Notes under the pieces: model-generated | Databases searched by the model: none | What the model saw: the letters and a program-made list of their open reading frames with translations, nothing else | What the model was told of the DNA's origin: nothing | Shown: piece after piece, positions 37,071 through 46,474 of the stretch | Layout of the letters: each line of letters begins with the position of its first letter | How positions within the stretch are numbered: position 1 is the first letter of the stretch | Translations under genes and position numbers: made by a program | Assembly (NCBI RefSeq): GCF_022603395.1 | Contig: NZ_JAIBKA010000005.1 | Coordinates: 280,819 to 344,818 of the forward strand | DNA: 64,000 bases | DNA from: Desulfoferrobacter suflitae | Lineage (GTDB): Bacteria; Desulfobacterota; Syntrophobacteria; Syntrophobacterales; Syntrophobacteraceae | Direction: 5' to 3'

Positions 37071-38402
37071 ATGCCGCTCAGCAAGACCGCGGACGACATT
37101 TTACAGCTGGTCAAAGACCACGAAGTGGCCTTTGTGCAGTTTTGGTTCACCGACGTTTTGGGCCAGCTCAAGAGTTTTTCCGTCACCCCGGCGGAATTGC
37201 CCCTGGCCTTCACCGAGGGCATGGGCTTCGACGGTTCATCCATTGAAGGGTTTGCCCGCATTGAAGAAAGCGACATGGTGGCGGTGCCGGACCCCACCAG
37301 TTTTCAACTGCTGCCGTGGCGTCCCCGGGAAAAACCGGTCGGCAGAATGTTCTGTGACATCCTCACCCCGGACGGCTCTCCTTACGCGGCGGACCCACGC
37401 TATGTCCTCAAGAGGATGCTCAGCAAAGCCCATGAAAAGGGCCATACCTTCTATATCGGCCCGGAACTGGAATATTTTTACTTCAAGTCGGACGCGGCAC
37501 CGGAGATCATCGACAAGGGCGGCTACTTCGACGTCACTCCTCTCGACCGGGGCAGCGACCTGCGCCGTCAGACCATTTTTGCCCTGCAGCAAATGGGCAT
37601 CCAGGTCGAATACAGCCACCACGAGGTGGCGCCGAGCCAGCACGAAATCGATTTACGCTATGACGAAGCCCTGCAAATGGCGGATAAGACTCAAACCTAC
37701 CGCATCACGGTGAAAGAAATCGCGCGTCAAAACGGCGTGTATGCCACCTTTATGCCGAAACCTCTGTTTGGTGAAAACGGCAGCGGCATGCACACCCATC
37801 AGTCGCTCTTCAAGGATGACAGGAATATTTTTTTCGATCCCCACGACGTTTACAACCTGTCGCGCGATGCCAAATGCTACATCGCCGGCCTGCTGCGGCA
37901 TGCACGCGAAATCACCGCGGTCACCAATCAATGGGTGAATTCGTACAAAAGACTGGTTCCCGGTTATGAAGCACCCGTGTACATTTCCTGGGCACGGCGC
38001 AACCGCTCCACCATGATTCGCGTCCCCATGTACAAACCGGGGAAAGAAAAAGCCACGCGCATCGAGTTTCGCGCTCCCGACCCGGCCTGCAACCCTTACC
38101 TGGCATTTGCCGTCATGCTGGCGGCGGGGATGACCGGGATCGAGCAGCAGTATGAACTGCCGGAGCCCGTGGAAGAGGACATCTTCCGCATGAGCGAGCA
38201 GGAAAGAGCATCCAACGGCATCAAATCGCTCCCCGGCAGTCTTTACGAAGCCGTTTACGAATGCGAGCGCAGCACCCTGGTGCGCGAGACCCTGGGGGAG
38301 CACGTTTTTCACAAATTCATCGAGAACAAGAAAATCGAATGGGACCGCTACCGAACCCAGGTCAACGTGTATGAAATCGAGCGCTATCTGCCCATGATCT
38401 AA
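37071..38402 (+). CDS. glnA: glutamine synthetase, type I-alpha
   Basis: A 443-aa GSI. Signatures: GFDGSSIEGFARIEESDM, the metal-binding GPELEYF, the NGSGMHTHQS (ATP region), and FRAPDPACNPYLAF. It makes glutamine from glutamate, ammonia and ATP. Near the C-terminus DIFRMSEQERASNGIKSLP aligns with the Bacillus-type GSI-alpha loop rather than the Tyr-containing adenylylation loop (NLYDLP) of GSI-beta, so GlnE-type adenylylation is unlikely. ATG behind AAGGAGAA. Confidence 0.96.
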   Translation: MPLSKTADDILQLVKDHEVAFVQFWFTDVLGQLKSFSVTPAELPLAFTEGMGFDGSSIEGFARIEESDMVAVPDPTSFQLLPWRPREKPVGRMFCDILTPDGSPYAADPRYVLKRMLSKAHEKGHTFYIGPELEYFYFKSDAAPEIIDKGGYFDVTPLDRGSDLRRQTIFALQQMGIQVEYSHHEVAPSQHEIDLRYDEALQMADKTQTYRITVKEIARQNGVYATFMPKPLFGENGSGMHTHQSLFKDDRNIFFDPHDVYNLSRDAKCYIAGLLRHAREITAVTNQWVNSYKRLVPGYEAPVYISWARRNRSTMIRVPMYKPGKEKATRIEFRAPDPACNPYLAFAVMLAAGMTGIEQQYELPEPVEEDIFRMSEQERASNGIKSLPGSLYEAVYECERSTLVRETLGEHVFHKFIENKKIEWDRYRTQVNVYEIERYLPMI

Positions 38403-38449
38403 TCGGGCAAACCGGCTCGTCCCAGGTGCGTGGCATGGGTTTGAATGAC

Positions 38450-38485
38450 ACGATGGTTCAGGTCGTCGGTGGCCCGAACCATCGT
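38450..38485. repeat. hairpin downstream of glnA
   Basis: Perfect 10-bp inverted repeat ACGATGGTTC / GAACCATCGT with a 16-base loop. There is no T run. It may be a transcript-end stabiliser or part of convergent termination with the gene at 38515. Confidence 0.5.
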
Positions 38486-38514
38486 GGAGTACTCTCAACG
38501 GTGGTGCAGCCGAT

Positions 38515-38769
38515 TTATTCCTGTGCCTCAAAATTCTTTACAAATTGGCCGATTTGAACACCCAGATAGACACACTGCACCCCATCGAGGCAGGCTTCCG
38601 CATCTTTTCGCTCCAGGTGCGTGGTGAGCTCGTGCTTGCCGTGCTTCAACTCGACGATCCACGCATCCTTTTGCTCGTTGAAGTTAAGGGCGAGGTCAAA
38701 CTTGTACTTGTCTATGTCCGGATACATTTCACGCAGTTTGGATTCAAGCGCCTTGGGGTCAACACTCAT
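38515..38769 (-). CDS. conserved-looking hypothetical protein, 84 aa
   Basis: A small acidic alpha/beta protein, beginning with a helix (PKALESKLREMYPDIDKY) followed by strands (FDLALNFNEQ, AWIVELKHG). ATG preceded by AGGAGGAAAA, a strong site. No recognised family. The predicted helix-strand-strand-helix plan resembles small dsRNA-binding-like or swapped-dimer folds, but that is only a guess. Confidence 0.7.
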   Translation of the reverse strand: MSVDPKALESKLREMYPDIDKYKFDLALNFNEQKDAWIVELKHGKHELTTHLERKDAEACLDGVQCVYLGVQIGQFVKNFEAQE

Positions 38770-38846
38770 AGTTTTCCTCCTGTTTCGATCTAAACCGGTT
38801 AAGCAACAGCTGTTTATTTATTTCCGGGCCGTCCCGTAGCACCGCA

Positions 38847-38876
38847 GCATGGGTGGAGCGAAGCGAAGCCCATCGG
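38847..38876. repeat. short intergenic repeat, GGAGCGAAGCGAAGC type
   Basis: GCATGGGTGGAGCGAAGCGA and the complement-like GCCCATCGGTG form a small dyad. The GAGCGAAGCGAA core is shared with the copy at 55434. Confidence 0.5.
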
Positions 38877-39061
38877 TGGCAGCAGGCATAAACATGAATA
38901 TTTCTTTCGCTAACAACTATAGTTATGACGGCGCGATCTGTCACCCTCCACAATGACTAAACCGGAAAGAAACACGCAATGTTCCTTGCCTGCGACACGA
39001 TGACAACAGTCAGGGAAACGGCTTCTCATCGCAAGACCGTCACCCCCATGGAGCAGACCCT

Positions 39062-40429
39062 TTGAAACGGATAGCAGCTTACGAAATTCTGGGGCTGCTC
39101 GGCAAAGGCGGCATGGCCCGCGTCTATAAGGTGCGGCATGCGGCAAGCGGGCGCATCCTGGCACTGAAACTGCTGATGCCGCACGAGCATTTGCAGAGCC
39201 TGCTCGGCTGGGAAACGATTGTCGAGCACTTCAACAGGGAGGCGGACGTCATGCTGGCGATAAACCATCCCCACATTGTCAAGGCCCTCGATCACGGCAG
39301 CCATGATGGCCGACCCTTCATCGTGATGGAATACTATTGCCACAATGTCGGGGAAGTGATCGGCGAAACCTACCGCCTGGAAAATCCTTCCAGACCTCTA
39401 CGGCCGGAACAGGCCATCCGCTATGCCCGTGAAACGCTGCACGGTCTGGCCGGTTTGCATGCGGCCGGAATCATCCACCGAGACATCAAGCCGTTCAACC
39501 TCTTGCTGGACGACAGGGAAGCCATCAAAATCACGGACTTCGGATTGTCCAAACTGCGCGGTGAAATTTTTGCACACCCTCCCCAGCTCATTGTCGGAAG
39601 TCCCTATTACGCCGCTCCCGAACAGCAGCAGGACGCAAACGCCGTCGACTGCAGGGCGGATCTCTATGCCGTGGCGGTCATGCTCTACCGGATGCTGACC
39701 GGATGGCTGCCGGTGGACGACGAGGCGCAGCAGACCGCGGCAAGCACACGGAACCCGGAGCTGGGTACCCGGTGGGACCGGTTTTTCTCCCGGAGCCTCT
39801 CTGCAGAGCCGGCAGAACGCCACAACAGTGCCGCCGACATGCGGCGCGACCTTGAACTGCTGGAAAGGGAATGGGAGAAAGTCATATCCCGCTACTGCCG
39901 GGGCTTTGAAAGGGCTGCTCCAGCCACTCGGCAAAGAAGAGCGCAGGCCCGCGGGAAACCGCGCAATGCGCCGCGCAAAATCCGCCCCCAAGAAGCCTTT
40001 CAGGCATTTTCCCTGGATCGGCTTTGGCGCCCCGTCGAACCCGTTACAACAGCCTTTGGCGACCCGGGGGACGGCACCGTGGTGGATCCCGTCACCAGCC
40101 TGGTGTGGCAGAAGTCGGGTTCGCAGGATGGCATGACCTGGCAGCAGGCCCGCGACTACGTTGACAGTCTGAACCGCATCGGCTTCGCCGGCATCACGAC
40201 CTGGCGACTGCCCACGGTGGAGGAGCTCCTCTCGATCCTCACCCTTCCGACCGGCAAAGATGACTATTGCATTCCCGCCGTTTTCGACCAAAGCGGGAAG
40301 TGGCTGTGGAGCTGTGACCGGGCATCGTTCAACGCGGCGTGGTATGTCAGTGTGAATTTGGGGTACGTGGCAAAGCAGGACTTCACCTGCCGATTTTATG
40401 TGCGGGCGGTCTCTTCCGCCACCCCCTGA
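39062..40429 (+). CDS. serine/threonine protein kinase fused to a DUF1566 (Lcl C-terminal) domain
   Basis: A 455-aa protein. Residues 6-280 are a Hanks-type kinase: LGKGGMARVY (Gly loop), ALKLLMP (Lys), IIHRDIKPFNLLL (catalytic loop) and ITDFGLSKL (DFG). After a basic linker (285-325) comes a DUF1566 domain (about 335-455: DPVTSLVWQKS, TWQQARDYVDSLN, WRLPTVEELLSIL). No transmembrane segment is seen, although many such kinases are anchored. No ATG suits the frame: the only candidate reads straight into a stop, so the TTG at 39062 behind GGAG is chosen. A terminator follows. Confidence 0.85.
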   Translation: MKRIAAYEILGLLGKGGMARVYKVRHAASGRILALKLLMPHEHLQSLLGWETIVEHFNREADVMLAINHPHIVKALDHGSHDGRPFIVMEYYCHNVGEVIGETYRLENPSRPLRPEQAIRYARETLHGLAGLHAAGIIHRDIKPFNLLLDDREAIKITDFGLSKLRGEIFAHPPQLIVGSPYYAAPEQQQDANAVDCRADLYAVAVMLYRMLTGWLPVDDEAQQTAASTRNPELGTRWDRFFSRSLSAEPAERHNSAADMRRDLELLEREWEKVISRYCRGFERAAPATRQRRAQARGKPRNAPRKIRPQEAFQAFSLDRLWRPVEPVTTAFGDPGDGTVVDPVTSLVWQKSGSQDGMTWQQARDYVDSLNRIGFAGITTWRLPTVEELLSILTLPTGKDDYCIPAVFDQSGKWLWSCDRASFNAAWYVSVNLGYVAKQDFTCRFYVRAVSSATP

Positions 40430-40572
40430 TGAAACTCGAAACGGCCTGTTACAGGCAGATTTTCCGGGACTTCCGACGATTTCTAATGCGATGATAACCT
40501 TACAACTTTTATTTGTTGCCCCAGTTGACTGATATGTTATTATGGCAGTGGAAAGAAACTCTTTCCTCCTCA

Positions 40573-40624
40573 AAGAGAGAGTCAGGTTTCCCCCCTCCTT
40601 CCTGGCTCTCTCTTCTTTTTTTAC
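40573..40624 (+). terminator. intrinsic terminator after the kinase-DUF1566 gene
   Basis: AAGAGAGAGTCAGG and CCTGGCTCTCTCTT (14-bp stem, one G-T pair), 14-base loop, then a T run. Confidence 0.88.
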
Positions 40625-40715
40625 CGGTCGAGCATCACAGGCGGCACGCTGGTCCTTCTCCGGCATGACCAACGGAGGCGGGGAAGCAATTTTTCAACAG
40701 CCTCGCGCTCCTCGA

Positions 40716-41411
40716 TCAAGTCGGTCTTGACCCGAACAGAGCGGTCCCCACCCGAATCAATGTGGCTCCCTCTTCAATGGCCACCTCAAAGTCATGGCTC
40801 ATGCCCATGGAAAGCTCCGTCAAATCCTCGGGGCTGGAAGCCTTCTCCCGCAATTGTTCGAGCAAATGCCGCAAGTGCCTGAAGTAAGGCCGCACCTCCT
40901 GCGGGTCATCCAAAAAAGGGGGCAGCGTCATCAACCCGCGCACCCTCAGAGCATCCAGGGACGACACGTACTGGAACAGGGAGCCCAACTCCTCGGAGGA
41001 CGTACCGCTCTTGGTTTCCTCCTGCCCGACGTTGACCTGCAGCAGCACGGGCAGGATCCTGCCGTGCTGCCGGGCCCTGCGATCGAGTTCTTTGGCAAGG
41101 CTCCTGCGGTCCACGGTATGCACCAAATCAAAGCCCTCGACCACCATCTTCGCCTTATTGGACTGCAGATGCCCGATAAAGTGCCAGGAGATTCCCGGCT
41201 CATCGAGTGCCCTGATCTTTTCCAGGGCTTCCTGAACATAGTTTTCCCCCAATATTTTCAGCCCTGCCCTGGCCCCCTCGGCTATGCGATCCAGGGGCAC
41301 CATTTTGCTGACGGCCACCAGCTTCACCTCGGCCGGATTGCGCCCGGCACGGGCGCAGGCGTCCGCCATGCGCCGTTTGACTGCCGCAATATTCTCTGCA
41401 ATGGAAGACAT
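40716..41411 (-). CDS. YggS/PROSC family pyridoxal 5'-phosphate homeostasis protein
   Basis: A 231-aa alanine-racemase-fold protein. The PLP lysine lies in LVAVSKMVP; GENYVQEALEK, WHFIGHLQSNKAK and the C-terminal SMGMSHDFEVAIEEG / VRVGTALFG-like segment (LIRVGTALFG) are the family signatures. It buffers and delivers PLP in the cytoplasm. It is the third gene of a minus-strand set after tatD and maf (gap 35 bases). ATG behind AGAAGGTC. Confidence 0.95.
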   Translation of the reverse strand: MSSIAENIAAVKRRMADACARAGRNPAEVKLVAVSKMVPLDRIAEGARAGLKILGENYVQEALEKIRALDEPGISWHFIGHLQSNKAKMVVEGFDLVHTVDRRSLAKELDRRARQHGRILPVLLQVNVGQEETKSGTSSEELGSLFQYVSSLDALRVRGLMTLPPFLDDPQEVRPYFRHLRHLLEQLREKASSPEDLTELSMGMSHDFEVAIEEGATLIRVGTALFGSRPT

Positions 41412-41446
41412 ATCATCGACCTTCTCTGAATTTATAAATGATTTTG

Positions 41447-42082
41447 TTAAACGCCACAGTTCGAGGAGCTTGTCCGAGGAGCGATCACCTGCAGCTCAAG
41501 CAGCCAGCTCAGCGTCTTGCACAGGGGCAGCCCAACCACGTTGGTATAGGAGCCGCACACGGATTCCACCATGAAGGCGCCCATCCCCTGAATGCCGTAC
41601 GCCCCGGCCTTGTCCAGCGGCTCGCCGGTTTGAACATAGGCTGCAATTTCGGCGCCGGTCAATTCCTTGAAGCGCACCTCGGTTCGCACCGCCTCGAGCC
41701 GTTGAAAATTCCTCTCGGCATGCAGCAGGCAGATTCCGGAAATGACGCGGTGCGCACAGCCGCTCAGCAGTCCCAGCATCCGCGCTGCCTGCTCGCCGTC
41801 TTGCGGCTTGCCCAGGATTTTTTCTCCCAAAACCACTATGGTATCGGCGGCCAGCACCCATTCGTTCGGATGGCGCCGGCCGACCGTCTCCGCCTTATCG
41901 GCGGCCCAGCGCAGCGCCGCCGCCTGCGGGGATTCCCCTTCCCGCAACGTTTCTTGAACTGCGCTCGGCACCACCTCGAATACCAGTCCCGCAGACGCGA
42001 GCAGCTCGCTTCTACGCGGCGAGGCGGACGCCAGGATGATGGGCTCCAGGGTGACAAACACACTTTGAGCAATGCAAGCCAC
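41447..42082 (-). CDS. Maf-like nucleotide pyrophosphatase
   Basis: About 211 aa. Maf signature: ILASASPRRSELLASAG, ESPQAAALRWAADKA, VLAADTIVVLGEKILGKP and GICLLHAE. Maf proteins hydrolyse non-canonical or modified NTPs (m5UTP, dTTP or UTP types). No ATG is available: the GTG at 42082 gives the length above, while a second GTG at 42061 would shorten the chain by seven residues and places ILASASPRR nearer the N-terminus, which is more usual. I cannot choose with certainty. It lies 18 bases after tatD. Confidence 0.9.
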   Translation of the reverse strand: MACIAQSVFVTLEPIILASASPRRSELLASAGLVFEVVPSAVQETLREGESPQAAALRWAADKAETVGRRHPNEWVLAADTIVVLGEKILGKPQDGEQAARMLGLLSGCAHRVISGICLLHAERNFQRLEAVRTEVRFKELTGAEIAAYVQTGEPLDKAGAYGIQGMGAFMVESVCGSYTNVVGLPLCKTLSWLLELQVIAPRTSSSNCGV

Positions 42083-42100
42083 TTGCAGTTTTTCTCACTT

Positions 42101-42895
42101 TCACTCAGGACTGTCCGCTATTTCCTCTTGCGGTAAAGCAAAAACCTTGCGCGCGTTGTGAGAGCTTTGCCGGGCAAACTCCTGCAGCTCACAGCCGCGC
42201 AGACGGGCGATTTTTTGAGCGGTGTGCACCACATAAGAAGGTTCGTTCACTTTGCCGCGATAAGGGACCGGCGCCAGAAACGGCGCATCGGTTTCAACCA
42301 GCAGACGATCCAGCGGAGCGCGCCGGGCCACATCCTGCTGCCACTGGGCCTTGGGAAATGTGACGGTGCCCGGAATCGACAGATAGAAGTCCATGTCCAG
42401 GCACTTTTCGGCAACCTGCCAATCGCCTGAGAAGCAGTGCATGACGCCGTCTTTCAGGGAATCGCGGTAGCCCGAAATGATTTCGAGAAAATCCGCGTAG
42501 GCGTCGCGCACGTGGAATACCGCGGGCAGGCCCAGCTCACAGGCCAACTCCACTTGTTGCCGCAGGCATTCCCTTTGAATGTCGCGCGGCTGCCGGTCGC
42601 GATAATAGTCCAGCCCGATTTCGCCCACGGCAACCACCTTCGGCTGTCGGCCGAGGGCACGCAGAGTCTCCAATTCATCCCCGTTCAACCGGCGCGCGTC
42701 ATGCGGATGGATGCCGACCGTGGCAGAAACGCCCCGGTGGCTTTGCGCCAACCTCACGGCGGCTTGGCTTGCGGCCAGGCTGATGCCGATGGTCACAATC
42801 TGCACCACGTGGTTGCGTGCGGCCCTCTGCAGAACCGTCTCGAGATCGCCTGCCAGTTCGGGAAAATCCAAATGGGCGTGAGTGTCTATCAACAT
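42101..42895 (-). CDS. TatD family metal-dependent hydrolase (DNase)
   Basis: A 264-aa TIM-barrel hydrolase with the metal motif DTHAHLDF at the N-terminus, the mid-chain GEIGLDYYRD, VFHVRDAY and MHCFSGDWQV segments, and LLVETDAPFLAP near the end. TatD proteins act as 3'-5' exonucleases and may serve in DNA quality control. A TTG at 42901 is also in frame; the ATG at 42895 behind AGGAAG is preferred. First gene of the tatD-maf-yggS set. Confidence 0.94.
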   Translation of the reverse strand: MLIDTHAHLDFPELAGDLETVLQRAARNHVVQIVTIGISLAASQAAVRLAQSHRGVSATVGIHPHDARRLNGDELETLRALGRQPKVVAVGEIGLDYYRDRQPRDIQRECLRQQVELACELGLPAVFHVRDAYADFLEIISGYRDSLKDGVMHCFSGDWQVAEKCLDMDFYLSIPGTVTFPKAQWQQDVARRAPLDRLLVETDAPFLAPVPYRGKVNEPSYVVHTAQKIARLRGCELQEFARQSSHNARKVFALPQEEIADSPE

Positions 42896-43189
42896 GTTCA
42901 AATTCTTCCTGTTTTGGTTAACGGCCGCATAACACTAAAGCAACTGCCCGCGCACGTCAAATTTTCTCGGGATTTCGCCTTGTATGTCTCCCCTTCTCCC
43001 CCTATAATGCGCCGTGGTTTTTGGGCGGCTTGCGTTTCTTCACCGGATTTGTGCCGCCACGGTGGTATTGCATATTGCATCGGAAGGACGCAGGATCGAC
43101 ATTGTCGGACAAAACCCCGATCAGGAGAATGGAAATTTCGTACACCCTATTGTGTGGAGATGTACTAAGCAAAACGGACGGTTTAATCA

Positions 43190-43867
43190 ATGAGGACGAC
43201 AGCCTTTTTCATTTTATGTTTTATTCTCGGCGTAATGTTTTTCAGTCCGCCGGGCATGGCAGTCACCACGGCCTACGTGACGGATCTGGGCCAGGTCAAC
43301 CTGCGCTCGGGCCCCGGAACAGACTATCGCGTGGTTTCCACCCTTTCATCCGGGTTCGTTGTCGAGGTACTGGCCAACAAAGGAGGGTGGAGCAACGTGC
43401 GACTGGTGAAGGAAGGCGGTGAATCCATCGAGGGATGGATCCTGGATAAGTACCTGGTGGACCAGCCGCCCTGGGCAGCTCAGGCGAAAACGCTGAACGC
43501 CTCGTTGCAGGAGCAGCTGGCATGCATCATTGAAGAAAAGAATCAGCTCACCGAGAGGGAAACCCGCCTGGCCCAGGAACTGAAAGAAACCGGCGCAAAG
43601 CTGCAGGAGCTGCAGCAGGAATACGAATCCCTGAAAGCCGGATCATCCGATTATTTGAAGCTGAAGGAAGAATACACGGCTGCCAGGACGGCCTTGTCTC
43701 AGGCACAAGAAAATGTCCGGGCACTGACCGAGGAGATAGACGATTTAAAGCTGTCACAGAGAATCCGCTGGTTCATCGCCGGGGCCCTGGTGCTCCTTTG
43801 CGGCTGGGTCATCGGGGTCATTATGGGCCGCTACCAAAGGAAGCGCCGCGCCAATTTCCGTATGTGA
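43190..43867 (+). CDS. SH3-domain/coiled-coil membrane-anchor protein (YgiM-like, TIGR04211 type)
   Basis: A 225-aa protein. Signal peptide (1-22), bacterial SH3 domain (about 25-85: YVTDLGQVNLRSGPGTDYRV, GWSNVRLVKEGGES), long coiled coil (about 100-185), then a C-terminal transmembrane helix (RWFIAGALVLLCGWVIGVIM, followed by a basic tail). This is the SH3-coil-anchor plan of YgiM-type envelope proteins; the role is unknown. The domain order and length are typical. Start at the ATG after a moderate AATCA leader; the ribosome site is weak. Confidence 0.88.
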   Translation: MRTTAFFILCFILGVMFFSPPGMAVTTAYVTDLGQVNLRSGPGTDYRVVSTLSSGFVVEVLANKGGWSNVRLVKEGGESIEGWILDKYLVDQPPWAAQAKTLNASLQEQLACIIEEKNQLTERETRLAQELKETGAKLQELQQEYESLKAGSSDYLKLKEEYTAARTALSQAQENVRALTEEIDDLKLSQRIRWFIAGALVLLCGWVIGVIMGRYQRKRRANFRM

Positions 43868-43923
43868 TGCACACCGGTTCGCCGTTTCGATTTTTTGTAA
43901 CCGTTCACCGTACCGCCCATTAT

Positions 43924-44023
43924 GAACCACAAAGGCGCAAGGAACGCCGGGGTTGCAGAGGTTGCGATCACTGGGGAGGGCTCTTTGCGTGTTTATGTGT
44001 CCTTCGCGTCTTGGCGGTGAACC
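43924..44023. repeat. intergenic inverted-repeat element (GAACC family), degenerate copy
   Basis: Begins GAACCACAAAGGCGCAAGGAA and ends CCTTCGCGTCTTGGCGGTGAA, nearly complementary termini. It is the same family as the elements at 59016, 61350 and 63271. Confidence 0.7.
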
Positions 44024-44151
44024 ATTACCATTTTTTTGCATCGCTGTGCCCGCGGAGCTCTTTGCGCCGAATGGCTGCTGCAATGCATACCACGCCGGTG
44101 TTAGCGTTGACACCAGCGGCTCCCTATGCTAGCTTTTAGCGCTAAATTTGT

Positions 44152-44228
44152 GCCCCCGTAGCTCAGGAGGATAGAGCACGAGATTCCTAATCTCGGTGTC
44201 ACAGGTTCGAATCCTGTCGGGGGTACCA
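44152..44228 (+). tRNA. tRNA-Arg (anticodon CCT)
   Basis: A 77-base cloverleaf: acceptor GCCCCCG / CGGGGGT, D arm GCTC...GAGC, anticodon stem CGAGA / TCTCG with loop TTCCTAA (anticodon CCT, reading AGG), T arm ACAGG TTCGAAT CCTGT, discriminator A and an encoded CCA. First acceptor pair is G-T. Confidence 0.95.
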
Positions 44229-44259
44229 ATATTGTCAACAGCTCTTCCGGAGTCGGATT

Positions 44260-44991
44260 TTGCTTCCCTCGAATCCCTTGAAAGCGGTGGTGTTTGACTG
44301 CGACGGCATCCTGGTTGATTCCGAGCCCCTGCATTATCAGGCCTTCCAGCAGGTCCTGGCACCGCTGGGGCTCGGCCATGATTACCACCGCTATGTGGAC
44401 CGCTACATCGGCTTTGACGACCGCGACGCCTTCACCGAAGTATTCAGAGACGCCGGTCGGTCCATCGAGCCCCGGCAGCTGGAAGAGCTCATGGCGGCAA
44501 AGAATAAAGCTTTGCTTGCCATTGTTTCCCAGGGGATCTCCAGTTTCCCGGGGGTGGTCCAACTGGTGCGCCACCTCAGTGCACGCGGCGTGCCCCTGGC
44601 CGTGTCTTCAGGCTCCCTGCGCATCGAAATTGAATATTTCCTCAAGGCTCTCGGGCTGCAGGACTGCTTTTCCGTGATTGTGTCGGCAGACGACGTGATG
44701 CACAGCAAGCCGGACCCCGAAAGCTACCTGGCGGCCCTGCGCAAGCTGCAGGAAAGGCTGCTTGGCGAGCCATTGGAGGCCGCAACAGTGGTGGCCATAG
44801 AAGACACCCCGGCCGGCATTCAGTCCGCCAGGGCGGCAGGACTCTTTACCGTCGGAGTTTCCCATTCCTTTGCCGCGGATCTTTTGAGAGAAGCCGATGT
44901 CGTACTCGACACCCTCGAACACATGAATCTGACTAGACTGGTTGAACTGATGCAATCGATCCATTCCTCGGACAATCCTCCAGCTTTTTGA
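44260..44991 (+). CDS. HAD-superfamily hydrolase, beta-phosphoglucomutase-like
   Basis: A 243-aa HAD subfamily IA protein. Motif I is VFDCDGILVDSEP (Asp nucleophile and acid), motif II Ser in LAVSSGS, Lys in HSKPDPESY, motif IV IEDTPAGIQSA. The helical cap sits between motif I and II. Such enzymes dephosphorylate sugar phosphates or isomerise phosphoglucose; the specificity cannot be read. A TTG start at 44260 behind GGAG is chosen; there is no ATG near the N-terminus. Confidence 0.9.
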   Translation: MLPSNPLKAVVFDCDGILVDSEPLHYQAFQQVLAPLGLGHDYHRYVDRYIGFDDRDAFTEVFRDAGRSIEPRQLEELMAAKNKALLAIVSQGISSFPGVVQLVRHLSARGVPLAVSSGSLRIEIEYFLKALGLQDCFSVIVSADDVMHSKPDPESYLAALRKLQERLLGEPLEAATVVAIEDTPAGIQSARAAGLFTVGVSHSFAADLLREADVVLDTLEHMNLTRLVELMQSIHSSDNPPAF

Positions 44992-44996
44992 ACCGG

Positions 44997-46451
44997 ATGG
45001 TTTTGATGGCCCAAAGGATCTTCCCCAGCAGGACAATAAGCTTGGCCCTCTTCATCTTGGCTGTCATGGGGGCTTCATGGTGTTTCGCACAAACCGCCGG
45101 GCGCCAAAAGATCACCTTCGACCCCACGACCTCCGCGGCGACTCCAACTCCGAAACAGCTCAAATATCAGGATACCCCCGCACAACCATTGTCCCTGGAA
45201 AAAGCCATCGAATTCGGACTGCAGCACAATCGCAAGCTGAAATCCTTTCAAGAAGAAGTGACGGCTGTCAATCAGCAGGTGAAGCAGGCCCGGGCCGGCT
45301 TTTACCCGAAGCTCGATGCCTCCTACAGCTACACGCAAATCAAAGATCAGCCCTTCATCAACTTTACTGCACCGATGTTGCCCAATCTACCCGCCGACAG
45401 CGTACCGACCAACATCACATCGGTGAATCACTGGCAGCTGGATATCACGCAGCCGATCTTCACGGGCTTCAACCTCACCGCTCAGCTCAATATCTCCAAG
45501 ATGAATGTGAGGATCTCGAGATACCAGCTGGATTCAGCCCGGCTGGATCTCATCCGCAACATCAAGTACGCTTTCCTGCAAACCCTGCTCGGAAAAAAGC
45601 TGCTGCAGGTCGCCCGGGACAACGTGAAGGCCCTGGAAGTACAGAAACAGAACGCCGAGGCCTATTACGACCAGGGGCTCACCGCCAGAAACGATGCCCT
45701 CAAGGCCGATGTGGCCCTGGCCAACGCGATTCAGCAGGAACGGGCCGCCGCCAAGCAGCTCGATGTGCTCAGGTCGCAGCTCAATCAGCTGCTCGACCTG
45801 GACATACGCACCAGAGTGGAACTGGAGGACAGGCAAATCCGGATGATTCCCCTCCCCCCCTTGGACCATCTGTACCACACGGCCGAAGTGCACAGACCGG
45901 AATTGAACGCCTTGGACACCTCCATTCTCAAGGCCGAGGAAGGGATCAGGGCGGCCCAGAGCGGTTACTATCCCACCGTCTCCGCTTTCGGACAGTATTA
46001 CCGGGAGGGGGAAGACTTTGCAGGGGATCGAAACCCCTTCACCAATAACGAAAATGCCTCCATCGGCGTGCAGGTCAAAGTGAACTTGTTCGAAGGAGGA
46101 AAAACCGAGGCGGCGGCGAGCGAATACAAGTACCGCAGGAGAGCGCTGCAGGAGCAACGGCGCGACCTGGAACAGCAAATCAAGGTGCAGGTGGAAGATG
46201 CCTACAAGCAGGTGGGCGTCGCCAGGGCCGACATTGCCACGGCCCAGGCGGCCCTCTCCCAGGCGCAGGAAAATGAGCGCATGACGACCCTGCAATACCA
46301 GGAGCAGCTGGTGATCTTCCTCGAGGTGCTGAACGCCCGCGTGTACACGCTGGAATCAAGCGTCAATTACTACCAGGCGCTGTACGGCTACCAGCTGGCC
46401 CTGGCCGACCTCGAAAGAGCCATCGGCGAACGCCTGGCGGTGACCCGATGA
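44997..46451 (+). CDS. TolC-family outer-membrane efflux protein
   Basis: A 484-aa OEP protein. Signal peptide (about 1-30, ending at WCFAQ). Two repeats of the alpha-barrel/beta-strand TolC plan with long helices (VNQQVKQARAGFYPKLDASYSY; later KAEEGIRAAQSGYYPTVSAFGQYY). It forms the outer-membrane duct of a tripartite efflux or type I secretion system. No adaptor or pump gene is adjacent. ATGs at 44997 and 45006 are both possible; neither has a strong ribosome site. The stop overlaps the frame of the next gene. Confidence 0.9.
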   Translation: MVLMAQRIFPSRTISLALFILAVMGASWCFAQTAGRQKITFDPTTSAATPTPKQLKYQDTPAQPLSLEKAIEFGLQHNRKLKSFQEEVTAVNQQVKQARAGFYPKLDASYSYTQIKDQPFINFTAPMLPNLPADSVPTNITSVNHWQLDITQPIFTGFNLTAQLNISKMNVRISRYQLDSARLDLIRNIKYAFLQTLLGKKLLQVARDNVKALEVQKQNAEAYYDQGLTARNDALKADVALANAIQQERAAAKQLDVLRSQLNQLLDLDIRTRVELEDRQIRMIPLPPLDHLYHTAEVHRPELNALDTSILKAEEGIRAAQSGYYPTVSAFGQYYREGEDFAGDRNPFTNNENASIGVQVKVNLFEGGKTEAAASEYKYRRRALQEQRRDLEQQIKVQVEDAYKQVGVARADIATAQAALSQAQENERMTTLQYQEQLVIFLEVLNARVYTLESSVNYYQALYGYQLALADLERAIGERLAVTR

Positions 46452-46474
46452 AGCCTCAGGAGGGGTATTCAAGC

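Noticed and set aside
44101..44574. 157-codon minus-strand frame covering the tRNA
   Set aside because: Antisense to tRNA-Arg and the HAD gene.
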